From contig CM051038.1 in NCBI GenBank assembly GCA_027627225.1, forward strand, positions 41,873,841 to 41,937,840: a stretch of DNA of 64,000 bases, in the 5' to 3' direction. The translations under genes and the position numbers were made by a program. Source of the stretch: Congeria kusceri. Taxonomy: Eukaryota > Mollusca > Bivalvia > Myida > Dreissenidae. A model generated the notes under the pieces. That model saw nothing but the letters and a program-made list of their open reading frames with translations, was not told the DNA's origin and ran no database searches. Shown in pieces: positions 11,186 through 22,819 of this stretch (the stretch's first letter is position 1; every line of letters starts with the position of its first letter).

Positions 11186-11890
11186 ATATTTTGCCATTAA
11201 AGTCAAACGTATTTCCTTCTATAATGTAACTACACAGACAGCATCTCAGATCATTTCACTTTGTAAAAACAGTAGGCTCTATTGTAGTAAAAGTGGATTT
11301 GGTAAGTAATTGTTTTCAATTTGGCGGTTGTCGTTTACTCATTATTATTTTTGTATTTTGTATAATATTATTCATACCTCGATCAGTTTTTAAAATGTCA
11401 ATGTTAATTTTTAGTATGCCAAATACTTCTTTATTTTGAGGATTGTGAAATGAATGGAATTATATTATTATTTCCCTTAGGTGTCTCTGTCAGTAACTTA
11501 TCACGTGGAATAGACAGAACTTTTTTGGATACCTTGTATTATGACAGTTTTCGGGTATTGTTTTTGTAAAAGTGATATTTGAAGATCTGATAGTCGCTTA
11601 AGTTTAAGCTCATGACTGGAGACAATGGTAGAAATTCTTTTAGCAAGTGTAAAAGGAATATTTATTTTAGTGTGTTTATTATGGCATGATGTAAAGTCAA
11701 GATACAGTCTTGAATCAGTACTTTTGTAGTAAATGTCCGTGATAACGTATGTTTGGCTTTTAATAACTAATATATCAAGAAATGGTAACTTATAGCTGCT
11801 TATTTGCATTGTAAATTTAATATCAGGGTGTAAATTATTAAGAATAGTATAAAAATAGTGAAGTTCATTTGTATTATTTATCCAAAACAT
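11186..11890 (-). pseudogene. Penelope-like RT C-terminal part (element A)
   Basis: Begins at MFWINNTNEL, just behind the lost catalytic FLDD. Family landmarks follow: LNNLHPDIKFTM, LPFLDILVIK, TDIYYKSTDSR, YLDFTSCHNKHTKINIPF, LAKRISTIVS. After a shift near 11515 come IPRDKLLTETPKGNNN, IIPFI, SKRQPPN and CSYIIEGNTFDFNGKIFN. In-frame stops replace residues after SKRQPPN and VFTK. It ends at the insertion junction (11180-11185). Confidence 0.85.
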
Positions 11891-11892
11891 GA

Positions 11893-11916
11893 ATTATATA
11901 TATATATATATATATT
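11893..11916. repeat. (AT)n microsatellite
   Basis: A run of TA dinucleotides at the truncated 5' end of Penelope-like element A. Confidence 0.9.
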
Positions 11917-11929
11917 AATTAACATTTCT

Positions 11930-12700
11930 TTTCATGGCCAACTATTGTATGAATCATGAATTACTTAACATCACAAATCATGTTATTTTGCTCGTATTCT
12001 AATATACATACTCCAATGCAACCTTTTGAATCACAATAATAATTGTTTCTATTGTCTTCCTTGTTCCATACCAGACAAAACCCAAATATGTAGTATGGCC
12101 ATCTATGCGAAATCTTGTAATTGACAGTCGACTTGATAAACACTTCGAGGCGTGTTTACAAAGCATCATATAGAAGTTTTCAACATTTTTTTACACGGCA
12201 ATAATTAACTTCCTTTCTGTATATTAGGCTAAGAAACTGTATCGTTCTCCACCAAGTTAATAATCCCATTTCAGATGTTTTATGAATACTGCACCTGGAA
12301 AGATATATTTTTGGGTGAAATTAACTATGAAACCACCATCATCATTAAAACCAATCGGAGTCATCATAATAATCAACACCAATCATTATGATCCACACTA
12401 TGACCATTAACAACAACACCATCATGAGTCTCATCATTATTAATAAATGAGTAACAATATATTTGGTTACACATTATTTATTTCAGCGTAAATATTGTGT
12501 GGTATATTTATTAATATCCTTAAAAGATTAGCATTCACATAATACATAAACTTTAGAACTTAACTATGGAATTGTATATGGTAACTTTTCAATAATGTGT
12601 GTATAAAAACAAGCATACAGGACATAACATAGTTTCATACATCAGTTCTATGAAAAACTACAACCCCAGAAAAATCAATGCATTCAAGTGTTATTATTAT
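11930..12700. other. No recognised gene
   Basis: AT-rich, with an ATCATCAT-type simple stretch near 12340-12450. No coding or element signature seen. Confidence 0.5.
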
Positions 12701-12717
12701 AAATATACATCAATAGA

Positions 12718-13041
12718 CAGGGGTGTGGAAATTCAATGACCGACTTGTTGGACGCGGGTAATTTTATTCTGTTTTTTTTCTATCTACTTGTCCACAGACA
12801 AGTACAATTTTAGGCTTTGAAAATAATGTAAAAGTTTTCACATTATTATAACATATACTTATATATGTGAAATGACAATTTGAGTTTTTTTAATAATTAA
12901 TGCAAAAATATATTTAAAAAATGGCCTAGAATAAAAATTATGTATTTATTTGGACAAGTGACATTTGTGTGTGGACCAGTAAATCTATGCAATTAACTTG
13001 TCCGCGGCCAAGTAAACAAATTCGATATTTCCACGCCCCTG
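12718..13041. mobile_element. MITE with 15 bp inverted repeats
   Basis: The left end CAGGGGTGTGGAAAT (12718-12732) is the inverse of the right end at 13027-13041 with one mismatch. Internal inverted ACTTGTCC/GGACAAGT motifs occur. The 11-base string ATCAATAGACA lies at both sides (12709-12719, 13048-13058) but overlaps the left end, so it is not a standard target duplication. CAGGGG ends suggest a hAT-like origin. Confidence 0.65.
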
Positions 13042-13179
13042 CAAAAGATCAATAGACACAAAGTGAAATATGTGCGTCAAGTAATATATACACACATCTC
13101 TGAAACAAGAGGGCTAAACATCCATTTGACATGATTTCATAAGATTTGATGTCTTGTTCATTTTCAGTAATTACAGACC

Positions 13180-15206
13180 GAGAAAAATGTCCACCAACCG
13201 ACATCACTAATAGTCTATGTCACAGTTCCGGACACAATTTGGGCAAAACCATGGTGGTTCAGTTTCCAGCTCAGGTCGGGTGTGAAGTTCACGCATTTCC
13301 AGTGAAACCACTGACCACACTTACAGTCACACTCACATTTAATGCTTGCCTCAGAGTTGTCAATCACATTTTATGCTAACAGAAGTCCACATTGTCCGCA
13401 TGGGTATTGGTCAGTTAGAGTACTAACCGCTAACTGCACTTCCTTGCGACTGCTTTAGGCCGAGTTGTCTCCCTCTGGCGCCAAGTTCCTTCATACAAAC
13501 TTCAGGTAGAAGTGGCTTATATCTACAACCAGTTTCAGCCAATATTCAAAGTCAAAACATTTATGACTTCCACATTTTTGCCATCAAACAAAGCAGGTCA
13601 CACTGGTAGGTTCCAGTAACACCCATTTGTCCCTAGATGTGGTCATGCTAAGTGTTCCCAGTTCTTTCAGGGTCAGACGTACATTTTCGTCAAAAGGTCC
13701 ATTGATTTGATGGTCCAGGTTGAGTCTACTAAAGTGTATGGGCACTTGACCTCTATTAGTCTTTTCCCGTGGCATGCACAGGAAAGAATTCGGTCTGGTG
13801 AAGCCCCAATATAGTCATACTTCTTTGATATCACAGGTCTGCTCTCCTCTAACTTGCATTCTTAGTGGTTGAACTACATTAATTTAAAGTACTCTGCCAC
13901 AGCTTTGGGTTATTGCCTTTGTCCAAAACGAGTTGCCTTGTTGCCCTTAAAAGAAAAACCGCCCACCAGGGTTGCTACAAGAGATGTTGTCGCTTGGTTT
14001 ATTCCTTTCTTTGCAATTAGTCGTGCATGGCTGGCCACACGATTAAAATTGGAATCAGTTATCATCCCCTGTCTGTATGTTAACCAATGGGTAGAATCCT
14101 TCTGTTTCCTTGTTAACTGCTCAATGGCCTTTTTTTGTTTCTTCATTGTACTTCACCAATGTTTCATTTTGTTAAATTTCACTTTTTGTTTTAGGGTTCT
14201 TTGTTGATGGTCACAGAGAGTTCTCTTCCAGGCACAATTAGGCTATTCATCTGGTTAGTAATATCTGGCATTTGTGAAGGCCCAAATGCAAAATTGGGTT
14301 GTGGAACGTTTGGTTTAAACTTTTGCACAATGGCTGGAGCGATTGCTTTAATCCATGGAAAGTCTGGGCAGTTCAAACTAAGACTGTGGTGCAGTTCAGT
14401 TAAACTGTCATAGTTTACTGGTCGTATTTGGGGTAGCAAAGGTTCATATCTATCTGACTGCACTAAAAATTTTTTCCTTCTTTGGTTTTCCAGGAATGTT
14501 CTTCTTCACTGACACCTCACATATCGGTTTTGGCTCAACTTTAGGTCCTTTTGGTACAATTCAACGACAAAGCTTGTCTTTCAAGCTGTCATTGTCAGGG
14601 AGATCTCTGTACCCACGAGCCACAAAGTCCTCGATGCCAAAAAGCAGCCAGCAATGTGTGTACATGCTTATCCTTGTCCAGCCACACAAGTACATGATGC
14701 CCCTATTGGCTCGCCATTATCACTGATGACAACTGTTACACTGTATTGCGTTCCACGAGAAGGATTTGCCAGACATCTTAACGCCGAAATATTGTCTATC
14801 TCTGTTAACGGGTTGAACATATACCCACAAATATGACCAGATTCCCACAGGGCATATGCACGCAGAGCCCGTAAACTGTTCTCAGAATACTATTCGAAGC
14901 AGCCATTTCGATCTTCCTCTGCGATGTCGTGAGCTGCATATACCACTTTATCTGGTTCAATGTGACATGAGGAACCTTCCGAATTTCCTTCGTCCACCCA
15001 TCTTTCAAATTTGCGATATCTTGCAGAGTCTGCAAGAATGGATCTTGATCACAGCAATCATGTGTCTTTATGTTGAGATGTCTTGCTAGTAGTGTGTATC
15101 TGTGTGTCCGTTTGCCTTTTGTGGGGAGATCAAACAGCAGCATAATCCCCTTCAGGCCAGCATTGTTCATATTAGTAATGTCTCTGAAGGTCTTAGGCAG
15201 GGAAAC
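13180..15206 (-). pseudogene. SWIM / YqaJ-nuclease / PHD-like gene, degenerate
   Basis: The exon starts behind a good acceptor (TCTGTTTTCAG, then 15206) with VSLPKTFRDITNM. In order: KVPHVTLNQIKWY; a SWIM zinc finger CTCVAGQG-stop-ACTH near 14690-14650; VPKGPKVEPKPI; a YqaJ exonuclease domain starting TRKQKDSTHWLTYRQG near 14110 with YIGASPDRILSCACHG and IEVKCPY near 13810-13735 (the catalytic D and E-x-K are present); then YPCGQCG and CKCGQWFHWKCVNFTP, a PHD-like zinc finger near 13400-13270. Stops at 14668-14670 (inside SWIM) and 14561-14563, plus several frameshifts, kill it. YqaJ is a lambda-exonuclease-type recombinase fold; SWIM-YqaJ fusions are common in bivalves and may be element-derived. 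The retained splice acceptor argues against retroposition. Confidence 0.82.
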
Positions 15207-15209
15207 CTG

Positions 15210-15669
15210 AAAACAGACAATTTATAAAATATGTTTCGATTGTTCAAAATTAATAGTAATTATTTAATGCACCATTCTACAAATTAAGATACCCTGAAAT
15301 GGTAACTGGTTGGAAATAACCCAGAGTTTTTTTATGCGTCCTTAGTACAAGAGTCCGTGTCCCTCACCAATTCTGCTTTACAGAATCATGCAGTGTTATA
15401 ATTGATATTGCATGAATACATGGAGCACACAATAATAAAAAGTAATGTGTAAATATTAACTGGCAGAGTTAGTTTATTAGTTTATTCTTGTGTGTGTGTG
15501 TGTTCGGTTGGGGGGGGGGGCACTTCTGATGACCTAAAATTTAACCTATCTGGTAGTTTTCTAGACTTTTAAAAACTGGCAATGAAAAAAAAACATCATT
15601 TTTATACTTTTTTAATAATTGTTATTGTAAATAACACTGCAGCAAACTATACTTCTTTACATTTCATAC
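15210..15669. other. No recognised gene; GT and G runs
   Basis: AT-rich sequence with a (GT)n run and a G10 run near 15490-15521. Confidence 0.5.
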
Positions 15670-15689
15670 TACTTTCGTACACGAAAGTA
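15670..15689. repeat. Near-perfect palindrome
   Basis: TACTTTCGTACACGAAAGTA has 9 bp arms around a 2-base centre. Its function is unknown. Confidence 0.8.
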
Positions 15690-15699
15690 TCAGGGGCAA

Positions 15700-16860
15700 G
15701 TCACCCAACTGAAAAACTGGCTAATTTGTTTAAATTCAATATAACGATAGACACAAAGTTCGGGAAAGAAGCAGTCAATTTTATCTGCACCACACCATAT
15801 GTCGAAATAAGAAAAAATAACGGTCCAGCTGTTTCGACAGCAAGTTGCGCGTGCATTGCTAACATAAGGTCACGTGACTATAACATTTGAAAGCGGTCGA
15901 CATTCGTAGAATAGATGCGTAGCTCAATTCCAGAAAATGGTGCAGTTTCGGAAGATGGAGGAAAGGAGTTTAGTTGTCTCTTTTGTTACTAAACAAAACT
16001 ATAAAGCAAAGGTTTAAAGTATTATTTCCTGGTACCTATGTAAAATCGGAACATTTTAAAACAATGTTATTAACACTTATCAAATTGTTATTTGTAGAAC
16101 GCATGTGTTCTTGTTTATTTCTCCGCGAATTTTCATCAGTCGTTGAAAATTGCGCATACGGGTTTTAACAGATTGGACAAACATTCGACAGTAACCTACT
16201 GAAGTTATATTGATAGATGATAAATATAAAATATGTGAAACTCCAGCTTGAACAACAGAAAATATTGATGTTATCTATATGATTATACCCACTATACAAT
16301 TCAAAAGAGCAGCTATACAAAGGGAACATTTTGATAATTAAATGCCGGTGATTAGGCACGCATGACAACATGCATGAAAATGACATAGAGCTAAATGATA
16401 ATTGAGTTGTAATTTTTTACCTTTTTTAAAGAATCGCTTCATCCCTTCGTTTTGTTTGCTTTTGAACTTTGAATTCGTAGAAAATCCGAAATTGTTTCTC
16501 GCCAATTTCGAGTTCAGCTCCATGTTGATCAAACGCTTGCCAGGTGATGGTCGCGGGATGTCAGATTTTTAGAGCTTCTATAATCACTGTTAAAAACATT
16601 CTTGCGATTTTTTTCAATATAAACACGTTTGTATCACTGCGTTTTTTTTCAGTCATTGTTCAACACAATTATATCGTGTTTTCACATCACAATCATGACA
16701 GTTATTACTTGGTTAGTTATATTTCCCACCGGTTCATAATTAATAGCGTTAACATTTTTGCAGCATTTAGTTTCAACAAATATTTGACTAGTTTCGGCGC
16801 AATCAACCAAACAACTGAAATGTAGCAACGAAGTTATTAATGTCATTCACACTGTTTGCA
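15700..16860. other. No recognised gene
   Basis: Only short open frames without motifs. It lies downstream of the LINE 3' end. Confidence 0.45.
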
Positions 16861-16865
16861 CAATA

Positions 16866-16892
16866 ACAACAACAACAACAACAACAACATTT
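16866..16892. repeat. (CAA)n microsatellite, LINE 3' tail
   Basis: About nine AAC/CAA repeats on the plus strand, which read as (TTG)n at the 3' end of the LINE. Confidence 0.9.
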
Positions 16893-17357
16893 ATTAGCAC
16901 ATAAGCATATACATTGCTTTTAGCCAAATGTATTAAAACATAGTGGACGCAATATGTAAACGACACATTAAATACAATTAGTTAATAGCAGGAGCTGAAA
17001 GTGTTATATAAATCTGAAATTGTATTAACATACTTTGGTTTACATATCAGTTGTCAAAAGAAGAGTGAAATATGTTATTTGAGTATGTTTTGTACTTAGA
17101 CAAAGACAGGAGTTTGAAGACGATAAATCAAATTAGTAATACGTTTGTATTTAGGTTAATTATAATGCCAAAATACATTAGCATATTTATTGTTCGTATT
17201 GATTATAATTTGTCATCTAGTATCTAGTACACTCGATAACATTCCAAAATTAATAACGAACTTGTTTTGTAGAAAATTTTATGCAGTATAATAAATTCTA
17301 AGTAGCACTTATTGTATGTATTCATCTTGTACATTTAAACATATTTGATTGTTTTAT

Positions 17358-20300
17358 TTAAACATATGTAGTGTCTAAACTATTTCTCAGTTCGTTTGCA
17401 GTGTAAATATATTTAGCAAGATTAATAATTTCGTTTTTATTTTGAGTTCGCATTAAATTGTCAAATTTGTTCAATGTTGGCCATCTTTGGAAAAACGGTT
17501 TTAAACACGTATTTCTAATATCTTTAGGAAGTGATATTCACTTTCTACAACGTTTATATTACAAAATCTGCATTTTCTATTTGCTCGAGTGATATTATTG
17601 TATCGACCTCGCTCTATCTCTAATTTGTGCGATGACAATCGAAATTTTGTTAATGCTATTTTGTGTTTTCTTGTTTTTACGACATCGAGGTAGCGTTCTA
17701 AATTAAAATTGTCCTTGAACCGACAGTATGTGGAAAGTCTTGGTGAATTGTTTATATCGCTATACCAGTGCTGTTTATATTGATCAAATAATCGTTGTTT
17801 TATAAGATTGTAAGTATAAGTTTGTTCAGTTTTTTCTGTAAGGGTTTCATGTTCAATCCATATATACGTTAAACCTAGCTGTGCGAGTATTGTTTTTATT
17901 TGTGTTGCCCAATTTCTTTGGTTATATGTTATGTTTTGTTCTGTGTCATTATGTAGTAATGTATATGTTATTTTTACAAGGCTATCATTGGTTGATGAAA
18001 TTAATTTAAACCAATATCTTATCATGTGTAGCTTTCTTATAACTGATAACGGATATCTTCCTAATTCGCCATATAACGCAGATAATTTTGTTGATTTATT
18101 AACACAAAGGATTTTTCTCAAAAATTTCGTGTGAATAATTTCTAACTCTTTTCCTGCATTATAGCCCCAAATTTCGGCAGAGTAGTGAAGTACTGGTGTT
18201 ACTAGTTTATCAAATAGATTTAATTTTTCTTTGTTGGGAATTCATACTGGTTTATTACAGAAAAAAGACGGTATAATGCTTTGTTACCGTGTTCCGATAT
18301 CGTCTGTACTGTTTTATACCAGTTTCCATTTTTAAATAATGTTACACCTAAGTATTTGAAAGATGATGATATTTCCAGTGTTTCTCCATACAGATAGAAA
18401 TTGTAATTAGAAGGTCGATTACTTTTTTCAAAAATGACTAGTTTGGTTTTATTGGTATTTATTTTGAGTTTATATTGATTACAGTAGCTTTCTATATCAT
18501 TCAACATTGACTGTAGGGATGACGGGGATGTTGAAAAAAGAGCCTGATCATCAGCATATGATAATAAGAAAATTTTAATATCGTTTATTGTTATAATGCC
18601 TTCGATATCAGAATTTATATTATCTATGATGTCATTCACGAACATCATGAACAATATACTCGAACATGGGTCTCCTTGTTTGACACCAGTGTATGAATGT
18701 ATATATTCTGATATGCGTGTTTGTAATTTGACTGCTGCTTTCACTGAAGAATACATCGCTTTAAGAGCAGATACCATTTTGGTACTCACTTGTTCTGTTA
18801 TTAATTTTTGCCACAGCAGTGTGCGATTTATGCTATCATAGCATTTAGCATAATCGATAAATATGCAGTATAATTTCTGACCCGAGTTCAGTACCTTATT
18901 GATTATACTATTAAGGATGAATATGCAATCAACTGTGCTTTTTCCCTTTTGATAACCAAATTGAAATTTAGATATTTTCTTATTTTCTTCGCACCATTTA
19001 GTCAGTCTGTTTAGTAATACTTGAGAATATATTTTTGACAAAATGTTATTGAGAGTTATTCCACGGTAATTTTTTGCAACATTGGGATCGCCACTTTTGA
19101 ATATTGGTGTAATGTAACCTATTCCCCAGCTTTCTGGGTACTGAGCATTTTCAAATATATCGTTTAATATAAATAATAGGTGGTGTTTAATAATGTTATA
19201 TGCAGTCTTGATTATTTCCGCTGATATAATATCCGGTCCACTTGATTTACCGTTATATTGCTTAAAAACAGCATCGTATATCTCTTTTTCTGTGATTGGG
19301 GAATCGAGGTAATCGTTTATAATATGTGGAATATTTTCGATGTTGTGATTGTCTTGATTATTTTCAGTATTATTTCCAATCAAATCCTTAAAGTGGATGA
19401 ACATGTCGTGAATTATGTTATCACTTACTTTTTTATTGCCTGTTTTATAACATTTTTTAACTGTTTTCCAGAACCTTTTGGGTTGTTTTTTGGCTATTTT
19501 GCTTAGTTTTGTTCCCTCGCTAACTTTATAGCGATATTTAGCCTTTCTACGAATGTTATTGTAGCGGGTTCTGCTGGTAACAAGATTTTGTCTGTTTTCC
19601 TGTGTTTTATCTTTACTAAATGATTTTTTTGCGTTACTTAATGTTCGTTTTGCTGTTTTACATTTATCGTCGAACCATTCTGGCTTATGAAATACTACGT
19701 TACGTTTCGGTCTTGTTTGGAAAGTTTTGCCAAAAATTGTTTCGCTGTGTTCTTGCAAAAAATTTGTAAGAATATCTATTTTATTGTAGTGCGATGTATT
19801 TTCATTATATATTTGGTCTAAAGCATCTTTTTTTCATTCAGTAGTATATTAAAATCCGATATTTTACTGTCGTCAAAAACAATTTTAATTTCAGTTTGTT
19901 CTGTGTTTATTTTATCTTCATTACTGTTGTTTGTATTGCGCATTAAGAAGCTGAAGTATAATGCAGCATGGTCGGAAAATTCTGTCCATTCTAGTATTTT
20001 AAAATCATGAATGAAATTTCTATCGTAAGTATCTTGCTGTAGTAATAAATAATCCGTTACGCTTTGACCACGTGCTGAGATAAACGTATAATTGCCTGTT
20101 TTGTCACCCGGTAAACGACCGTTCGCTATTATGTGGTTGGTTGCTTTACAAAGCGATAACAAAACACGACCTTGACTGTCAATCACGTGGTCTTCATTCA
20201 TACGTTTAGGCAGACGTAAGTGTCCCGAAACTGTGTCATTCGAACAGTCATTCGAACAGTCAAAAGGGTCATTATGTTCAACCAAATTATCTAGATATTT

Positions 20301-20819
20301 GTTATAATCTACGGTATCAGATAAATCTCCTGTCCTGGAATTTAAATCTCCTATAATATATGTATAACCTAAATTGCAGTATTTTTCAATATTGCCTTCT
20401 ATTTCCTCAAAAAAATCAAAATCCTTATCTTTTAAAACAGTAGATAATATCGGTGGAATGTAAGTACAACATAGGTAAACATGCTTATCAAAGTTAAATA
20501 ATGAAGAATCTAGCTTTAACCAAATTATGCCATAATTATTTAAATCTACAACAGATATTTTTTCTTTTAAATACGTTTTATAATAAATAGAAATACCTCC
20601 GGCCTGTCGACCTTTTTTTACACCATGTGATTTATATCCGTAAACATGAATACTTTCGTAATGCTGAATTTCCAGGTTGTATTTGATCTTCTTATTAGTC
20701 CATGTTTCACTTAAAATAATAATGTCATATAGTTTAATATATTCTAAAAAGTCAATATCATTTAATTTTCGAACAAGTCCGTTCACATTCCACGATAAAA
20801 ATTTTAACTCCGCATTGTC
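17358..20819 (-). pseudogene. LINE ORF2: endonuclease and reverse transcriptase
   Basis: The AP-type endonuclease domain opens right after the ORF1 stop (ELKFLSWNVNGLVRKLND) and keeps its catalytic landmarks: ILSETWT, GGISIYYK, IIGDLNSRTGD, SVTDYLLL, FSDHAAL. The RT has FQFGYQKGKSTVD, FIDYAKCYDSINR, GVKQGDPCSSILF, the catalytic SYADD, INTNKTK and FKYLGVTLF. The C-terminus carries a CRFC...HF zinc-knuckle-like motif and ends ELRNSLDTTYV at 17358. Breaks: one extra A in the run at 19828-19834, one missing A at 18224-18228, and a small deletion near 17525. No ATG precedes the endonuclease motifs, so ORF2 would need readthrough, reinitiation or a non-AUG start. Confidence 0.93.
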
Positions 20820-21925
20820 CTAATTGATAATTTCGCGAAAACTTCCGTCGTTTCCTTTGACTAGTAGCTTTGACCCGGACCATTTCGTCGCTCTTCCGGC
20901 TGCACGTTCCCTGTCGACAAGGTGTTGTTTGCTACGTCGGCTGCTGAGGGTCGCCTTTGTTTGCTGGATCCCAACGTTCTGGTTAAGGACCCTTAGTTCT
21001 TGGTTTCGGTCTAGTGCAGTTTTGCGTACTAGTTCCCGGTCCGAATATTGATGGAACTTTGCAACAATTGGACGTGTTTTTCCGGGTGTTCCTTTGCCGA
21101 TTCTATGTACCCTGTCCAAAGGTATGTCTTTTTCAATGTGAAGCACGTCTCTAATGAGCGTTTGTACAAGCGCTTCACAATTTTCCTGGCCGGTCGATTC
21201 TTTTATTCCATGAAATAGCAAGTTTTCCCTTAAACTATGAAATTCCAGTGTATCATTTGATGCTTCGATTTGGTTGATTTTTTGTTGGTATTGATTCATC
21301 GTGGTTTCAATGACATTGTACCTATCTTGAAAAGTTTTCATTTGATCTTCTGATTTCTTAAGTGATTGTTTTGTGTATTCAAATTGTTCATCGATGAACG
21401 CACAGCTGTGTTCTATGGACTTAACCTGATTTTCTAATGTTTCTACTTTATGTGTCAATTTATTTATACAATCTTCTATTTTATCTATTTTTGATACTTG
21501 CAGTTTAATGCTTTTTATGTCCCCACAGCCCATGTTGGTGGTGCTTGTATCGGTGTATTCTGTTGTGTTGGCATGCCGAATTGGTTGAAGGGTGGGGATT
21601 GTAGTCCGAACTGATTCCCATATTGTTGTGCACTGTTATAATTCATGTTCCAAAACGCACCAGGTACACAATTTCTATCAAAATTGAAATATGCCGGTTC
21701 TTGAGGCCTATTCACACGTTTTGCTTTACCTTGTTCACCGTGTTCACTGTGTACACTGTTTACACTGTTTACATTGTCCGAACCTGTTGTACTTGTTGAA
21801 CAGGTTTGTGTGAGTGAAAAACTCGTGCTCGAATTGGCGGGCTCAATCGGCGAAATAGTTTTTCGTTTTCTGTTTGAATTTCCACTTTTATTTCCTTTTG
21901 AGTTCTTATTTTTCTTTGGTGACAT
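20820..21925 (-). pseudogene. LINE ORF1 (nucleic-acid-binding protein)
   Basis: Starts at ATG 21925 (MSPKKNKNSKGNKSG). The N-terminal 130 residues are basic, then low-complexity (Ser/Thr, later Asn/Gln/Pro). After one missing G in the CCCC run at 21521-21524 the frame continues as VGDIKSIKLQVSKIDKIED. A coiled coil follows (about 110 residues), then an L1-ORF1-like RNA-binding domain (LRENLLFHGIKE, LDRVHRIGKG, RPIVAKFHQYSDRE). In L1-type elements this protein trimerises and coats the RNA. It ends EIIN at a TAG (20820-20822), with the endonuclease continuing in the same frame. Only the one-base break disrupts it. Confidence 0.85.
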
Positions 21926-22066
21926 CAAGTAAAATCCTCTAGGCTGATTTTGATTTCACATCTAACACTCTTTTTGTTTTAAATCCGCTTTTAAATCACA
22001 TGATTTCACAGAGCCAAAAAACCGCGTCGTTACATATCGCGTGACCTATAACACAGATCCTTCACC

Positions 22067-22258
22067 TTAAGCTTTTTTCCACGTCATGTAATACGTAAGG
22101 CCTGCATATGAACGATTTATCCAGCCATAACAATTATCACATTGAATCCAATTATGTTCAAGTCCTCGTTGCACATTCTTGTTACAAATAAACAAGTACT
22201 TCGCCACTGTCCACAACAGTCTGATGTTCCTGGGATGGGGTGTTGTCACTATCAACAA
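22067..22258 (-). pseudogene. Possible PHD-like zinc-finger fragment
   Basis: The minus frame has C and H residues spaced like a PHD finger (FICNKNV, LEHNWIQCDNC, GWINRSYAGL). Similar fingers occur in element ORF1 proteins and chromatin readers. The spacing is incomplete and there is no further domain, so this is a weak call. Confidence 0.3.
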
Positions 22259-22379
22259 TATTTGTTTTCCTTTCCCTTGCAGATGTTGATGACAACTGGC
22301 CCCATGACTATGAACGTTCTCAATCTAAAACTTAGTCTCAACTTAAAATATTAGCACATAAAAAAGCTTGTTAGCTGTA

Positions 22380-22810
22380 AAAGTTTCACCAGTCAATCAA
22401 TATGGATTCCTTAGGCATAGGTTCATGAAACTTGTTGTGTTGGTTGGTCATGAGGGTCATTATTGATTTTTGGGTCCTTTGGTCAAAGGTCAAGGTCATT
22501 GTATTTTGTCAACAATTTTGCATTAGAGTTTTGAATTCCTATCATATATTCAACTATTCTTACCCAATCTGAAGAATACTTTGTAAATAGGTTGGTCATT
22601 ACTAGTAGTGGGTTCCTATCCAGTATTGGGCACTTGGGTCAAAGGTCAAGGTCAAACTGACCAATATTTGTAAATGTTTGACCGATCAGTCACTACGGAT
22701 TCCTAGGCTAGTTTCATGAAACCTGATATATTCGTTAGTCATTACTAGTTAAGTGTCTTTATTCAGAATTAGATCTTTGGGTAAACGGGCAAGGTCATTG
22801 GATATCTTAC
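22380..22810 (+). repeat. Old tandem repeat with GGTCAAGGTCA
   Basis: Three diverged units of about 155 bp. Each has a TAGTTTCATGAAAC-like block and a GGTCAAAGGTCAAGGTCA-like block (near 22490, 22635 and 22780). This is a decayed tandem-core repeat of a third family. Confidence 0.6.
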
Positions 22811-22819
22811 TTTCTTTGA

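Larger units (their letters stand above)
9560..11892 (-). mobile_element. Penelope-like retroelement A, split by a later insertion
   Basis: Two coding parts, 11890-11186 and 9806-9618 on the minus strand, become one Penelope-like reading once the element at 9813-11179 is removed. The 5' end is truncated just after the RT catalytic motif, at an AT dinucleotide run (about 11893-11916). It carries more lesions than element B and was present before the tandem-core element arrived. Confidence 0.85.
16866..22050 (-). mobile_element. LINE (non-LTR retrotransposon), nearly full length
   Basis: On the minus strand the order is a short 5' leader, ORF1 (21925-20820), an EN-RT ORF2 (20819-17358), a 3' UTR, and an AATAAATGTTGTTGTTG tail. 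The tail is a (TTG)n microsatellite instead of poly(A). All visible breaks except one amber codon are single-base changes in homopolymers or a small deletion, so the insertion is young or the breaks are assembly errors. The clade is unresolved: ORF1 looks L1-like, the tail does not. The 5' limit near 22050 is approximate. Confidence 0.9.

Noticed and set aside
15582..15890. 102-codon open frame with hydrophobic start
   Set aside because: Chance frame over AT-rich sequence and a palindrome; no conserved motif.
16866..22050. Host gene with reverse-transcriptase domain
   Set aside because: ORF order, microsatellite tail and the endonuclease plus RT make it a retrotransposon.
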